Assembly: GCF_001570585.1 (NCBI RefSeq) | Contig: NZ_BBXF01000008.1 | Coordinates: 1 to 64,000, forward strand | From: Herbidospora daliensis | GTDB lineage: Bacteria > Actinomycetota > Actinomycetes > Streptosporangiales > Streptosporangiaceae | DNA length: 64,000 nucleotides | Direction of reading: 5' to 3' | In this document: one piece after another, positions 33,890 through 41,836 of the stretch | How the letters are laid out: each line of letters opens with the position of its first letter | Position numbering within the stretch: position 1 is the first letter of the stretch | Notes under the pieces: model-generated | What the model was told of the DNA's origin: nothing | What the model saw: the letters and a program-made list of their open reading frames with translations, nothing else | Database searches by the model: none | Program-made: the position numbers and the translations under genes

Positions 33890-34735
33890 TTGCAGCACAT
33901 GCGTGTATCCGACGCGGAGCGCGACCGCGCCTGCGCCGTTCTGCGTGAGCACTACGCCCTCGGGCGGCTCGACGACCAGGAGCTCTCGGTCCGGATCGCG
34001 GCCGCCCAGACCGCTGTGACCTGGAGAGATCTCCACGAACTGATGCAGGACCTGCCGCCGATCCCGGGCATGCCCCTCATGCCGTCGGCCGCGCCCTTCG
34101 CACCGCCGCCGCATCCACCGGTCACCTACGCGCCGCCCGTCTACCCGCCGCAGCCCAATCGCGACGTGGGCAAGGCCTATTCCGTCGCCGCGTGGGTCAG
34201 CTTCGTCCTCGGATTCGCGAGTTTCGGGCTCATGTGGATCCCGGCGTTGGTCTTCGCCGTGCTCGGCCGCCGGGCCAGGGAACGGGGCCGCGACGACCGC
34301 AACACCGGCAAGGTCATCGCGGTCGTGGCCGCTTCGACCCTGCTGCTGGCGCTGGTGGCGGTGCCCGCCGCGTTCGACGGCGACGATGACGACGACGGAT
34401 CGTCGTGGGAAGCCGGAGAGGCGCCCCCGCGCATCGACTTCGACGACGACTCCGACATCCACGAGGTCGTGATGAAGGTGGTCGCCGACCGGCCCGACGC
34501 GACCGCCGGAGACTTGCTGATGAACGCCGAAGGCAACGAGGTCGCCTCCGGCAAGGGCCTGGTGCTGCCCTTCGAGAAGGAACTCGACCTCGCCGGCCTC
34601 GACGACCTGGTCGTGGAGGCCGAGGCGGCCGGCGGCGCGAAGCTGACGTGTCAGATCACCGTCGACGGCCAGGTCGTGGCCGAGGGCAAGCCCGAGTCGG
34701 GCGACGGCGGCTGCACCGCCGCCTACAGCGGCTGA
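33890..34735 (+). CDS. DUF1707 (SHOCT-like) membrane protein with DUF4190-type anchor (281 aa)
   Basis: The N-terminus MRVSDAERDRACAVLREHYALGRLDDQELSVRI is the DUF1707 motif. A Pro-rich linker follows (about residues 60-95), then two hydrophobic helices in DUF4190 style (AYSVAAWVSFVLGFASFGLM, then VIAVVAASTLLLALVAVPAA). An Asp-rich segment (GDDDDDGSS) leads to an extracytoplasmic domain of about 100 residues with a Cys pair (LTCQITVDG and GGCTAAYSG). A TTG at 33890 has GGGGAGG six bases upstream; the ATG at 33899 is in frame but 15 bases from it, so TTG is preferred. The extracellular domain resembles MmpS-type modules. Its last 13 bp overlap the convergent ArsR gene. Confidence 0.82.
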   Translation: MQHMRVSDAERDRACAVLREHYALGRLDDQELSVRIAAAQTAVTWRDLHELMQDLPPIPGMPLMPSAAPFAPPPHPPVTYAPPVYPPQPNRDVGKAYSVAAWVSFVLGFASFGLMWIPALVFAVLGRRARERGRDDRNTGKVIAVVAASTLLLALVAVPAAFDGDDDDDGSSWEAGEAPPRIDFDDDSDIHEVVMKVVADRPDATAGDLLMNAEGNEVASGKGLVLPFEKELDLAGLDDLVVEAEAAGGAKLTCQITVDGQVVAEGKPESGDGGCTAAYSG

Positions 34736-34998
34736 CCCTTCCCATATCGGGTCAGCCAGCGGTCGATCTCGGCGAGCGGCGCGGGGTCGACCGCGTAGAG
34801 CCGTCGTGGTCCGTCGACCCGCACGGTCGTGAACCCGTTCTCGCGCAGCACCCGGAGGTGCTGCGACACGGCCGGTTGGCTGATGCCGAACTCCGGCTGC
34901 ACGACGGCGCCCACCTCCCCGGCCGACAGTTCCCCGTCGGCGAGCAGTTCGAGGATCCGCCGCCTGACGGGATCTCCCAGGACGTCGAAGGCGTGCAT
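34723..34998 (-). CDS. ArsR-family winged-helix transcriptional regulator (91 aa)
   Basis: A compact HTH protein. VLGDPVRRRILELLADGELS is the classic ArsR N-terminal helix, and ISQPAVSQHLRVLRENGFTTVRVDGPRRLYAVD is the recognition helix and wing. No ELCVCDL-type Cys metal site is present, so it is probably of the non-metal SdpR-like subgroup. The length is normal. It is divergent from the carboxymuconolactone-decarboxylase-family gene with only 29 bp between start codons, so it very likely represses both genes from one site (inference). The 3' end overlaps the DUF1707 gene by 13 bp. Confidence 0.92.
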   Translation of the reverse strand: MHAFDVLGDPVRRRILELLADGELSAGEVGAVVQPEFGISQPAVSQHLRVLRENGFTTVRVDGPRRLYAVDPAPLAEIDRWLTRYGKGQPL

Positions 34999-35027
34999 CC
35001 GACTACCTTAGGCAGGTGATTCCCGGT

Positions 35028-35582
35028 ATGGACCGCCTGCCCTTCCCCGCCGACCCGACCGAGGCCCAGCGGGCCGCGATCGAGCGCATCTCGGCGGGTC
35101 CGCGCGGCGGGATCTCCGGCCCGTTCGTGCCGCTGCTGCGCAGCCCCGAGCTGATGACGCGGCTGCAGCTCGTCGGGGAGGCGATCAGGTTCGGCGGCGT
35201 GCTCGACGAGGACCTCGTCGAGCTGGTCGTGCTCACCGTGGCCCGGCACTGGGACCAGCCCTACGAGTGGGCCTTCCACCACCCGATCGCGCTGGCCAAG
35301 GGTGTGCCGCCGGCCGACGTCGAGGCCGTCGGCCGGGGCGAGCGCCCGCCGGATCCGCGCCTGGCCGTGTTGTGGGATTTGGTCGACGAGCTCCAGCGTA
35401 CGAAGGACGTCTCCGACGCCGTCTACGCCGAAGCCGTGGCGGTCTTCGGCGAGGAGCGCGTGGTGGCGGCGGTCGCCACGGCCGGCTACTACACCACCCT
35501 CGCCATGGTGATGAACACCGCCCGCACCCCGCCGCCCGACGGGGTCAGCGCAGCGCTCCCGGAGGCCACACCCCGACGTTGA
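35028..35582 (+). CDS. Carboxymuconolactone decarboxylase family protein (184 aa)
   Basis: An AhpD-like alpha-helical protein: LVELVVLTVARHWDQPYEWAFHHPIALAKGVP matches the CMD core helix pair. The CxxC of AhpD peroxidases is absent, so it belongs with the decarboxylase-like or uncharacterised group. The ATG at 35028 has AGGTGA eight bases upstream; GTG at 35016 is a weaker alternative. It is divergent from and probably controlled by the ArsR regulator. Its last 38 bp overlap the convergent small LuxR-type gene. The substrate is unknown. Confidence 0.85.
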   Translation: MDRLPFPADPTEAQRAAIERISAGPRGGISGPFVPLLRSPELMTRLQLVGEAIRFGGVLDEDLVELVVLTVARHWDQPYEWAFHHPIALAKGVPPADVEAVGRGERPPDPRLAVLWDLVDELQRTKDVSDAVYAEAVAVFGEERVVAAVATAGYYTTLAMVMNTARTPPPDGVSAALPEATPRR

Positions 35583-35787
35583 GGAACCGGTGGGCGTAGG
35601 AGTAGGCGACGAGCTGACTCCGGTTGGAGCAGGCGAACTGGTCGAGGAGCTTGCTGATGCGTTCGGCCACGGTGTGCCGGCTGAGGTGCATCTCGCGGGC
35701 GATCCGGGTGGTCGTGTAGCCCCGGGCCAGCATGACGATCAGCCATCGGTCGCGATCATTTATCAGGTCGTCGTACGCAAGATCCAT
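35545..35787 (-). CDS. Small LuxR-type (GerE) HTH protein (80 aa)
   Basis: A single LuxR C-terminal HTH domain: WLIVMLARGYTTTRIAREMHLSRHTVAERISKLLDQFACSNRSQLVAYSY. No receiver or sensor domain is attached. A strong AGGAG lies seven bases before the ATG at 35787. It follows the ATP-grasp/SARP gene by 50 bp on the same strand and is probably in the same operon, which points to a role in controlling the RiPP locus. Stand-alone LuxR HTH proteins often act as pathway regulators without phosphorylation. The last 38 bp overlap the convergent CMD-family gene. Confidence 0.85.
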   Translation of the reverse strand: MDLAYDDLINDRDRWLIVMLARGYTTTRIAREMHLSRHTVAERISKLLDQFACSNRSQLVAYSYAHRFLNVGVWPPGALR

Positions 35788-35837
35788 GAATGAACTCCTC
35801 GCGTGATCGCTTGCGTTTCGAGCGTAGGTCCGGCCGC

Positions 35838-37610
35838 TTAACCGCCGGTATCGCGGGGCCTTGCGGCCGGTTTGCCGGTGAGGATCGAGGTGTAGAGCCG
35901 TTTGAGCACCGGGCTGGGGTCGATGCCCAGCTCAGCGGCCAGCCGCCGGCGGACCGCCTCGAACTGGGCGAGCGCCTCGGGGGCCCGGCCGCAGCCGGCC
36001 AGGGCGGTCATCCGGGCGGCGATCAGCCGTTCGCGGGCGGGGAAGAAGGCGGCCAGGTCGTCGAGCCTGGTCAGCACCTCGACGAACGCGCCGCGCTCGA
36101 TCTGGAGCTCGGCCCAGTCTTCGTTCACCGCCAGGTGGAGGTCGGTGCAGCGGGCCACCGTCTCGTCGATGAGGGGGACCCCGGCGAACTCGGCCAGTGG
36201 CCGTCCCCGCCACAGGTCGAGGGCCCGGTCGAGCAGGTGCAGGGCGGCGTCGCCCGCGCCCCGGCGGCGCATCTCGCGCCCGGCCGCCGCCAGGTCGCGG
36301 AAGCGGAGCAGGTCGAGTTCGTCGCGGCGGGCGTCCAGGCGGTAGCCCCAGCCTTCGAAGGCGATCCGGTCGCCGAGGCGTTTGCGCAGCTCGGAGACGT
36401 ACACCTGGAGGTTCTTGCGGGCCGTCGCCGGGGGGCGGCCCTCCCACAGGGAGTCGATGAGGTGGTCGGTCGGCACGACCTCGTTCGGGTTCGACAACAG
36501 GATCGCGGCCAGCAGGCGCGACTTCCTGGCGCTGATGGCGAGGGGCACGCCGCCGACGCGCACGTCGAGCGGCCCGAGCACCCGGCTGTCGAGAGCCGTG
36601 GCGCGGCCGCCGAGCAGCAGGAAGCCCGACAGGTCGATGCGGGTGTGCTCGCGGTGCAGCCGCCGGACCATCGCCAGCGTGGCCATCGAGACGTCGTCGA
36701 CGCCCGCCTTGGCCTCGAACCAGCGCCAGTCGCCGTCGGGGTTGACCTCCAGGAACACCGGCCCGTCGGCGGTCAGCAGGAAGTCGAAGGCGCCGTAGCG
36801 CAGGCCCCACAGGTCGGCCAGCCGGGCCACCGCCTCGGCCACTTCAGGCGGCGCCGGGACCGGCTCGACGGTCACCGAGCCCTCGTCGCGCCAGATCGCC
36901 GCGGGTGACGGCTTCTCCACCCGGAGGGCCCTGATCTCGCCGTCGACGTGGTAGACCCGCAGCTCGGCGGTGTGCTCGACGTACTCCTGGACGATCATCG
37001 GCACGTCGCGCGGGTGGAAGGCGGCCCGGTCGGCGATCTCCGGGAAGACACCTTCGAGCAGGTTCGGCTCGGCCTCCACGAAGTGCCTGCTCAGCGCCTT
37101 GACGACCACCTTGCGGCAGGGGAAGGCGGCGCCGGCCGGGTCGGTGGTGACGATCGTGCGCGGCACCCGCACGCCGGCCTTGGCCGCGCCGTCGAGCTGG
37201 GCCAGCCTGCCGGGGTCGAGGCCGTCGGGGATGCGTACCGAGGAGAGGGCGGTGACCTGGTCGACCAGGGCCACCCATGACTCGGCGCGGAACAGGGCGC
37301 GGGCGTCGCCGCCCGGGAACGCGCCGAAGTGCCGCACCCACGTGACCGTCGGCAGGATGCGGCGGCCGTCGATGGTGAGGGAGCCGTCCTCGTGGCGGGT
37401 CACCTCGGCGACGGAACCGGCGTCGATGCGCACGCTCGGCACGCCCAGGGCGCGCAGCCCGCGTTGCAGCCCGGCGAACTCGCCCATTCCGGCGCGGTCG
37501 GCCAGCACCACGCACGGCAGCACGGTCCGGGGATCGTCGTCGTCGGGCAGCCGCCAGCTGACGCCGCGCGCCGCCGCCGGCATCCGCAGGGTGTACGAGC
37601 CCGTGTCCAT
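35838..37610 (-). CDS. ATP-grasp / SARP (BTAD) fusion regulator (590 aa)
   Basis: Residues about 55-320 resemble MvdD/TgmB-type ATP-grasp ligases of graspetide pathways: VTWVRHFGAFPGG, AKAGVRVPRTIVTTDPAGA, CRKVVVKALSRH, MIVQEYVEHTAELRVYHVDG and FLEVNPDGDWRWFE, the last supplying the Mg-binding Glu/Asn. Residues about 335-425 are an OmpR-like winged helix (RVLGPLDVRVGGVPLAIS, ENLQ-like NLQVYVSELRKRLGD) and about 430-575 a BTAD domain (AELQIERGAFVEVLTRLDDL), the SARP plan. I infer a pathway activator that may sense a peptide or nucleotide with the ligase-like domain. The start is uncertain: ATG at 37610, or TTG at 37646 preceded by GAGGG. It is divergent from the ABC/YcaO operon. Confidence 0.85.
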   Translation of the reverse strand: MDTGSYTLRMPAAARGVSWRLPDDDDPRTVLPCVVLADRAGMGEFAGLQRGLRALGVPSVRIDAGSVAEVTRHEDGSLTIDGRRILPTVTWVRHFGAFPGGDARALFRAESWVALVDQVTALSSVRIPDGLDPGRLAQLDGAAKAGVRVPRTIVTTDPAGAAFPCRKVVVKALSRHFVEAEPNLLEGVFPEIADRAAFHPRDVPMIVQEYVEHTAELRVYHVDGEIRALRVEKPSPAAIWRDEGSVTVEPVPAPPEVAEAVARLADLWGLRYGAFDFLLTADGPVFLEVNPDGDWRWFEAKAGVDDVSMATLAMVRRLHREHTRIDLSGFLLLGGRATALDSRVLGPLDVRVGGVPLAISARKSRLLAAILLSNPNEVVPTDHLIDSLWEGRPPATARKNLQVYVSELRKRLGDRIAFEGWGYRLDARRDELDLLRFRDLAAAGREMRRRGAGDAALHLLDRALDLWRGRPLAEFAGVPLIDETVARCTDLHLAVNEDWAELQIERGAFVEVLTRLDDLAAFFPARERLIAARMTALAGCGRAPEALAQFEAVRRRLAAELGIDPSPVLKRLYTSILTGKPAARPRDTGG

Positions 37611-37671
37611 GCGCCGATGGTGTTCCGGCGTGGACGGGAGACACAATCAGCCCTCTGCCGTTCGGCATAAG

Positions 37672-37717
37672 CCCACTTTCGTGGGGTTGTCCGGCCCACT
37701 GATCACCAGCCCATACT
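37672..37717 (+). promoter_or_regulatory. Operator-promoter of the ABC/YcaO operon (site A)
   Basis: The dyad CCCAC-TTTC-GTGGG (37672-37685) runs directly into GGTTGTCCGG. TTGTCC (37687-37692) and CATACT (37712-37717) are separated by 19 nt. CATACT ends 6 bp before the ATG at 37724, which has no clear RBS, so a leaderless mRNA is likely. The same layout precedes the RiPP precursor gene. The 19-nt spacer suggests activator dependence. Confidence 0.55.
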
Positions 37718-37723
37718 CAAGCC

Positions 37724-38647
37724 ATGAGTGACGTGGTGACGGCCACGGGGCTTACCAAGCAGTACAAGGGAATGAGCCGGCCCGCGGTGGACGACGTGTC
37801 GTTCGACATCGCGCGTGGCGAGACCTGCGGACTGCTCGGCCCCAACGGCGCCGGTAAGACGAGTCTCATCAAACTGATCTGCGGGGTCACCGCCCCCACC
37901 TCCGGCGACATCCGCGTGTTCGGCGTCGACCCGGTCCGCCAGCCGGTCGAGGCCAAGAGCGGCATCGGCGCGATGCACCAGACAGCGCCGTTCGACATGA
38001 TGCTGCCCGCGCTCGACAACCTGCACATCGCGGCCAGGTTCCGCGGCCTGAAGTGGCGCACGGTCGAACCGTGGGCCATGGAGGTGGCCGAGTTCCTGGG
38101 CCTGACCGAAGCCCTCGACCGCATGTGCTTCCAGCTCTCCGGCGGCCAGCGCCAGCGCCTCCAGCTGGTCAGGGCGCTGCTCAGCATCCCCCAGCTGCTG
38201 ATCCTCGACGAGCCGTCGGCCGGTCTCGACGTCGCCGGACGCCGCCAGGTCGAGAAGTTCGTCACCTGGCTCCGGGAGGAGCACGGCGTCACCATCCTGT
38301 GGACCACCCACCACATCGAGGAGCTGGAGCGCAACTGCCAGCGGGTCCTGGTCATCAACAAGGGCCAGGTGGTCAGGTTCGCCAAGCCCCGCGAGATCGT
38401 CGAGGAGTTCGGCAGCACCCACGTGCAGGTCAGCGTCGAGGACGCGCTGGCCCGGCAGCTCGTCGCCGACTGGGCGCGCGGGGCCGGCCACGAGATCTCC
38501 GAGGGCGAGAACGAGGTGCGCATCCACGGCGCGAAGGCGCAGGAGGTGCTGCCCGCGCTGGCGGGCCTCGCCGTCACGGGCGTCTCGACCGTCTCCGACT
38601 CACTCGAAGAGGCGTTCCTGCGGATGACCGAGAAGGTGACCGCGTGA
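37724..38647 (+). CDS. ABC transporter ATP-binding protein (307 aa)
   Basis: The nucleotide-binding subunit of an export-type (DrrA/CcmA-like) ABC transporter. Walker A GPNGAGKTS is near residue 44, the signature LSGGQRQRLQL near 140, and Walker B LLILDEPSAGLD near 160, followed by the switch His in TTHHIEE. The C-terminal 80 residues form the DrrA-type accessory domain. There is no clear Shine-Dalgarno before the ATG at 37724, consistent with leaderless translation from the promoter just upstream. GTGA overlap couples it to the permease gene. In context it probably exports the mature RiPP. Confidence 0.93.
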   Translation: MSDVVTATGLTKQYKGMSRPAVDDVSFDIARGETCGLLGPNGAGKTSLIKLICGVTAPTSGDIRVFGVDPVRQPVEAKSGIGAMHQTAPFDMMLPALDNLHIAARFRGLKWRTVEPWAMEVAEFLGLTEALDRMCFQLSGGQRQRLQLVRALLSIPQLLILDEPSAGLDVAGRRQVEKFVTWLREEHGVTILWTTHHIEELERNCQRVLVINKGQVVRFAKPREIVEEFGSTHVQVSVEDALARQLVADWARGAGHEISEGENEVRIHGAKAQEVLPALAGLAVTGVSTVSDSLEEAFLRMTEKVTA

Positions 38648-39468
38648 GCGCCCCCACCGAGCTGCTGAACTTCGAGCACAAGCCGCCGCCTCCCGGGACC
38701 GCCCGGCAGGCCGACCTGGGGGCCGTGGTCTACCGCGAGTGGGCGCTGCTGGCCCGCAACCGGGTCTACCTGATCCTGGGCCTGGCCCCGATGCTCATCT
38801 ACTTGCTGCTGGTCAACACCTCGCTGAGCAACCTGGTGCAGACCGTGGAGTACAAGGGGCTGGCCGTCGGGTTCGCGGTGTTCCTGCTGCCGATGACGCT
38901 GGGCATGTCGGTGGTCAGCGCGGCCGGCACCTCCGCCATGGCGATCTTCCAGGAGGAGATGAGCGGGGTGGCGACGCAGTTGTGGTCCTACCCGCTGCGC
39001 CGGTCGCGGTTCCTGATGGGCAAGATGATCGCCGGTGTGTCGCTCGTGCTCGGGCAGAGCCTGCTCGGTCTCGTCGCGGCCGTGCTGATCTTCGAGTTCC
39101 CGTTCGACCTGGAGGGCTGGCTGGCCCTGCTGGTGACGCTGGCGCTGGCGTCGCTGGCCATCAACGGGCTCTACCTGGCGGCGGCGATCACGGTCACCGA
39201 CTACCAGGCGTTCATGGTCGGCTCGAACCTGTCGCTGCCGGTCCTCGTGTTCAGCGCGCCGTCGATGTACACCTACGACAGCATGCCGACCGTTCTGCAG
39301 TGGTTCTCCCACGTCAACCCGCTCACCTACGCCATCAACGGCATGCGCGACGCCAGCCTGTTCGGCTTCGCCGAGGCCGGGCGGGACATGGCGATCCTGG
39401 CCGTGATGGCGATCGTCGGCTACTCGATCGGCGGCCGCGCGCTGCTGAACCGGGCCCGCAACATCTGA
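38644..39468 (+). CDS. ABC-2 type transporter permease (274 aa)
   Basis: GTG at 38644 overlaps the ATPase stop. After a cytoplasmic start, about six hydrophobic segments are visible (VYLILGLAPMLIYLLLV, GLAVGFAVFLLPMTLGMSVV, LVLGQSLLGLVAAVLIFEF, WLALLVTLALASLAINGLYL, then MVGSNLSLPVLVFSAPSM and a last DMAILAVMAIVGYSI). The segment HVNPLTYAINGMRDA is the hallmark ABC-2 permease motif before the last helix. It pairs with the preceding ATPase as an exporter in the inner membrane. The YcaO gene follows after 17 bp. Confidence 0.92.
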   Translation: MSAPTELLNFEHKPPPPGTARQADLGAVVYREWALLARNRVYLILGLAPMLIYLLLVNTSLSNLVQTVEYKGLAVGFAVFLLPMTLGMSVVSAAGTSAMAIFQEEMSGVATQLWSYPLRRSRFLMGKMIAGVSLVLGQSLLGLVAAVLIFEFPFDLEGWLALLVTLALASLAINGLYLAAAITVTDYQAFMVGSNLSLPVLVFSAPSMYTYDSMPTVLQWFSHVNPLTYAINGMRDASLFGFAEAGRDMAILAVMAIVGYSIGGRALLNRARNI

Positions 39469-39485
39469 TCCCAGGGGGCGAGACG

Positions 39486-40625
39486 ATGCACGACACCACA
39501 TGGCTGCGCTCGGCCGCCGACGCCTCGAAGGTGCTGCTGCCCGGCACCGACCGGGCCGTCGGACCGGCCCGGACGCTGGAGATGGCCGGGCGGGCCGCCC
39601 CGCTGGTCGGGATCACCCGGGTGGCCGACATCACCCGGCTCGACCACATCGGCATCCCGACCTTCCAGGCGATCCGGCCGGCGTCCCGCACGCTGGCGGT
39701 CTCCCAGGGCAAGGGGGTCACCCCCGACCTGGCGAGACTGTCGGCGATGATGGAGTCGATCGAGCTCTGGCACGCCGAGCAGCCGATGGACGCGCGCACC
39801 GTCTCGCCGCCGAGAGAGCTCGACCTCGGCTACGACGTGGCGGCCCTGCCGCTGTCGTCCCCGACCGTCCTGCACGAGGGCCTGCCCGTCGCCTGGGTGC
39901 CCGGCCGGTCGCTCGCCGACGGGAGCGAGACCCTCGTGCCGCGTGACGCGGTCGCGTTCCGGCTGACCCGCAAGACGGGCTGGAACGCCCCGGTGTTCTT
40001 CGAGTCGACCAACGGCCTGGCCAGCGGGAACACGCTCGTCGAAGCCACCCTGCACGCCCTCTACGAGGTGATCGAACGCGACGCCGTCACCGGGTGGCTG
40101 ACCGGCAAGGACAAGGGCGAGATCGTCGACGCCTCCTCGCTCGGGTCGCCGGTGGTCGACGTGCTGTGCGAGCTGATGGCCCGCGCCCGCGTCACGATGG
40201 AGTGCCGGTCGGTGCCCTCGCCCACCGGGCTCTCCGTCTTCGTCGTCAGGATCACCTGCGACGACTACCCGCCGCCCTTCATGGGGTACGGATGCCACCT
40301 CAGCGCCGAGATCGCCCTGTCGCGGGCCGTCACCGAGGCGGCGCAGTCGCGGCTGGCCTACATCTCGGGCGCCCGCGACGACCTCAAGGCGGGCGCGCAG
40401 AAACAGCTCGCCGCCGACTACCCGGCGCTCGTCGAGGGCGGGGCCGGCCTCCACGAGGTGCCCGCGCGCGGGAGCCTCGTCGACGACCTCGACGACGTCG
40501 TGAAACGCGCCGCCGTCGCCTTCGGGCACGCGCCCATGGTGGCCGACCTGACCCGCGCGGACATCGGCGTGCCGGTGGCCCGCGTGCTGGCCCCCGGCAG
40601 CCGCGTCATCCCGGAGGTGTTCTGA
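39486..40625 (+). CDS. YcaO-domain protein (379 aa)
   Basis: YcaO enzymes use ATP to activate peptide backbone amides, giving azolines, thioamides or amidines in RiPPs. Family blocks are visible: GITRVADITRLDHIGIPTF at about 38-56, SQGKGVTPDLARLSAMMESIE at about 75-95 with the ATP/Mg-binding Glu residues, ASGNTLVEATLHALYEVIERD at about 180-200, and CHLSAEIALSRAVTEAAQSR near 275. The partner TfuA gene follows with a TGATG overlap. YcaO-TfuA pairs are known for backbone thioamidation (thiovarsolin and thioviridamide-type pathways and McrA), so a thioamide in the product is the best guess. No separate E1-like partner is present. Confidence 0.92.
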   Translation: MHDTTWLRSAADASKVLLPGTDRAVGPARTLEMAGRAAPLVGITRVADITRLDHIGIPTFQAIRPASRTLAVSQGKGVTPDLARLSAMMESIELWHAEQPMDARTVSPPRELDLGYDVAALPLSSPTVLHEGLPVAWVPGRSLADGSETLVPRDAVAFRLTRKTGWNAPVFFESTNGLASGNTLVEATLHALYEVIERDAVTGWLTGKDKGEIVDASSLGSPVVDVLCELMARARVTMECRSVPSPTGLSVFVVRITCDDYPPPFMGYGCHLSAEIALSRAVTEAAQSRLAYISGARDDLKAGAQKQLAADYPALVEGGAGLHEVPARGSLVDDLDDVVKRAAVAFGHAPMVADLTRADIGVPVARVLAPGSRVIPEVF

Positions 40626-41836
40626 TGAAGGTCGTCGTCTACACCGGCCCGACCCTGTCGGCCGACGAGGTGCGGGCCGTCCGGCCCGGCGCCCGCGTCG
40701 CCGCGCCCGCCGCGCGGGGCGACCTGCTCAAGGAGGACTGGAGCCCCGGCGACACCGCCGTCATCATCGACGGCTACTACCGCGAACGGCTCTCCGTCGG
40801 GCACAAGGAGATCCTCTGGCTGCTCGACGAGGGGGTGCACGTCATCGGGGCGGCCTCGATGGGGGCGCTCCGGGCCGCCGAGCTCGCGCCGTTCGGCATG
40901 ACCGGCGTGGGCGAGGTCTACGAGATGTTCTCCTCCGGCGCGGTCGACGGCGACGACGAGGTCGCCGTGCTGCACGGTCCGGCCGAGCGCGGCTACCCGG
41001 TCGCGACGGTCGCGCTGGTCAACCTCCGCCACGGGGTCGCCCAGGGCACCGTCGACGCGGCGGCGGGCGCGCGCATCGTCGCCGCGGCCAAGGCCCGGCC
41101 GTTCACCCACCGGTCGTGGGACGAGCTCGCCGAGGTGGTCGGTCCGGCCGATCGGGCGGCGCTGGGCGTACTGAGAGAAGAGAAGTGGGACGTCAAACGG
41201 CTCGACGCCCTGGCCGCGCTCGACGCGGTCGACGACGCCCGACCTGACGTGGCCGGGGCCTGGTCGGCCGACGTCGCGCTGACCGGCATCACCCACTTCG
41301 AGGCGCTGAAGTGGCGCTCGGCCCGCGACCTCGACGTCATGAACGCCGCCAGGTTGTTCGCGCCGGAGTATCCGGAGATCCACGCCTCGGTGCTCACCGA
41401 ACTGCTGGCCGGGTTCGGCGGCGAGGCCCACGCCCGGGAGAAGCTCGGCGTCTACGGCGACGAACTGCCGCCCGAGCTGGGGAGATGGCTGACGCCCGAG
41501 GAGAACGGGCTCTCCACGCCGGAGCGGCTGCGGCTCGTCCTGCTGCGGGTCTGGCCGGTCTGGCAGTCGGAGGACTGGCGGCGCGCGGTGCTCGACCGGC
41601 TGCGCCGGCACCCGAAGTGGCCCGAGTGGAGCGACCTCGTCGACGCCGCCGAGACCGCGCGCGAGACGGCCAAGGCGGCCACGCCGCCGCCGGAGTTCTG
41701 CGCCCGGTTGTTCCTGCGGCACTGGAAGACCGCCGCACCCCAGGTCGAGATGGCCCGGCGCGGCTTCTACGGCATGGACGACCTCGGCCGCACGGTCACC
41801 CCGTTCTTCCCCTTGGACGCCCAGCGGAGACGCTGA
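40625..41836 (+). CDS. TfuA-like protein (403 aa)
   Basis: The N-terminal half has the TfuA core: VVYTGPTLSADEVRAV, GDTAVIIDGYYRERLSVGHKEILWLLDEGVHVIGAASMGALRAAEL-type block and MTGVGEVYEMFSSGAVDGDDEVAVLH. TfuA partners YcaO enzymes and, in thioamide-forming systems, is thought to help deliver sulphide. The C-terminal half (from about residue 200) is longer than in the shortest family members and helical (LTPEENGLSTPERLRLVLL; WPEWSDLVDAAETAR). The start codon overlaps the YcaO stop by one base, and the end overlaps the P450 start similarly, so the genes are translationally coupled. Confidence 0.92.
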   Translation: MKVVVYTGPTLSADEVRAVRPGARVAAPAARGDLLKEDWSPGDTAVIIDGYYRERLSVGHKEILWLLDEGVHVIGAASMGALRAAELAPFGMTGVGEVYEMFSSGAVDGDDEVAVLHGPAERGYPVATVALVNLRHGVAQGTVDAAAGARIVAAAKARPFTHRSWDELAEVVGPADRAALGVLREEKWDVKRLDALAALDAVDDARPDVAGAWSADVALTGITHFEALKWRSARDLDVMNAARLFAPEYPEIHASVLTELLAGFGGEAHAREKLGVYGDELPPELGRWLTPEENGLSTPERLRLVLLRVWPVWQSEDWRRAVLDRLRRHPKWPEWSDLVDAAETARETAKAATPPPEFCARLFLRHWKTAAPQVEMARRGFYGMDDLGRTVTPFFPLDAQRRR

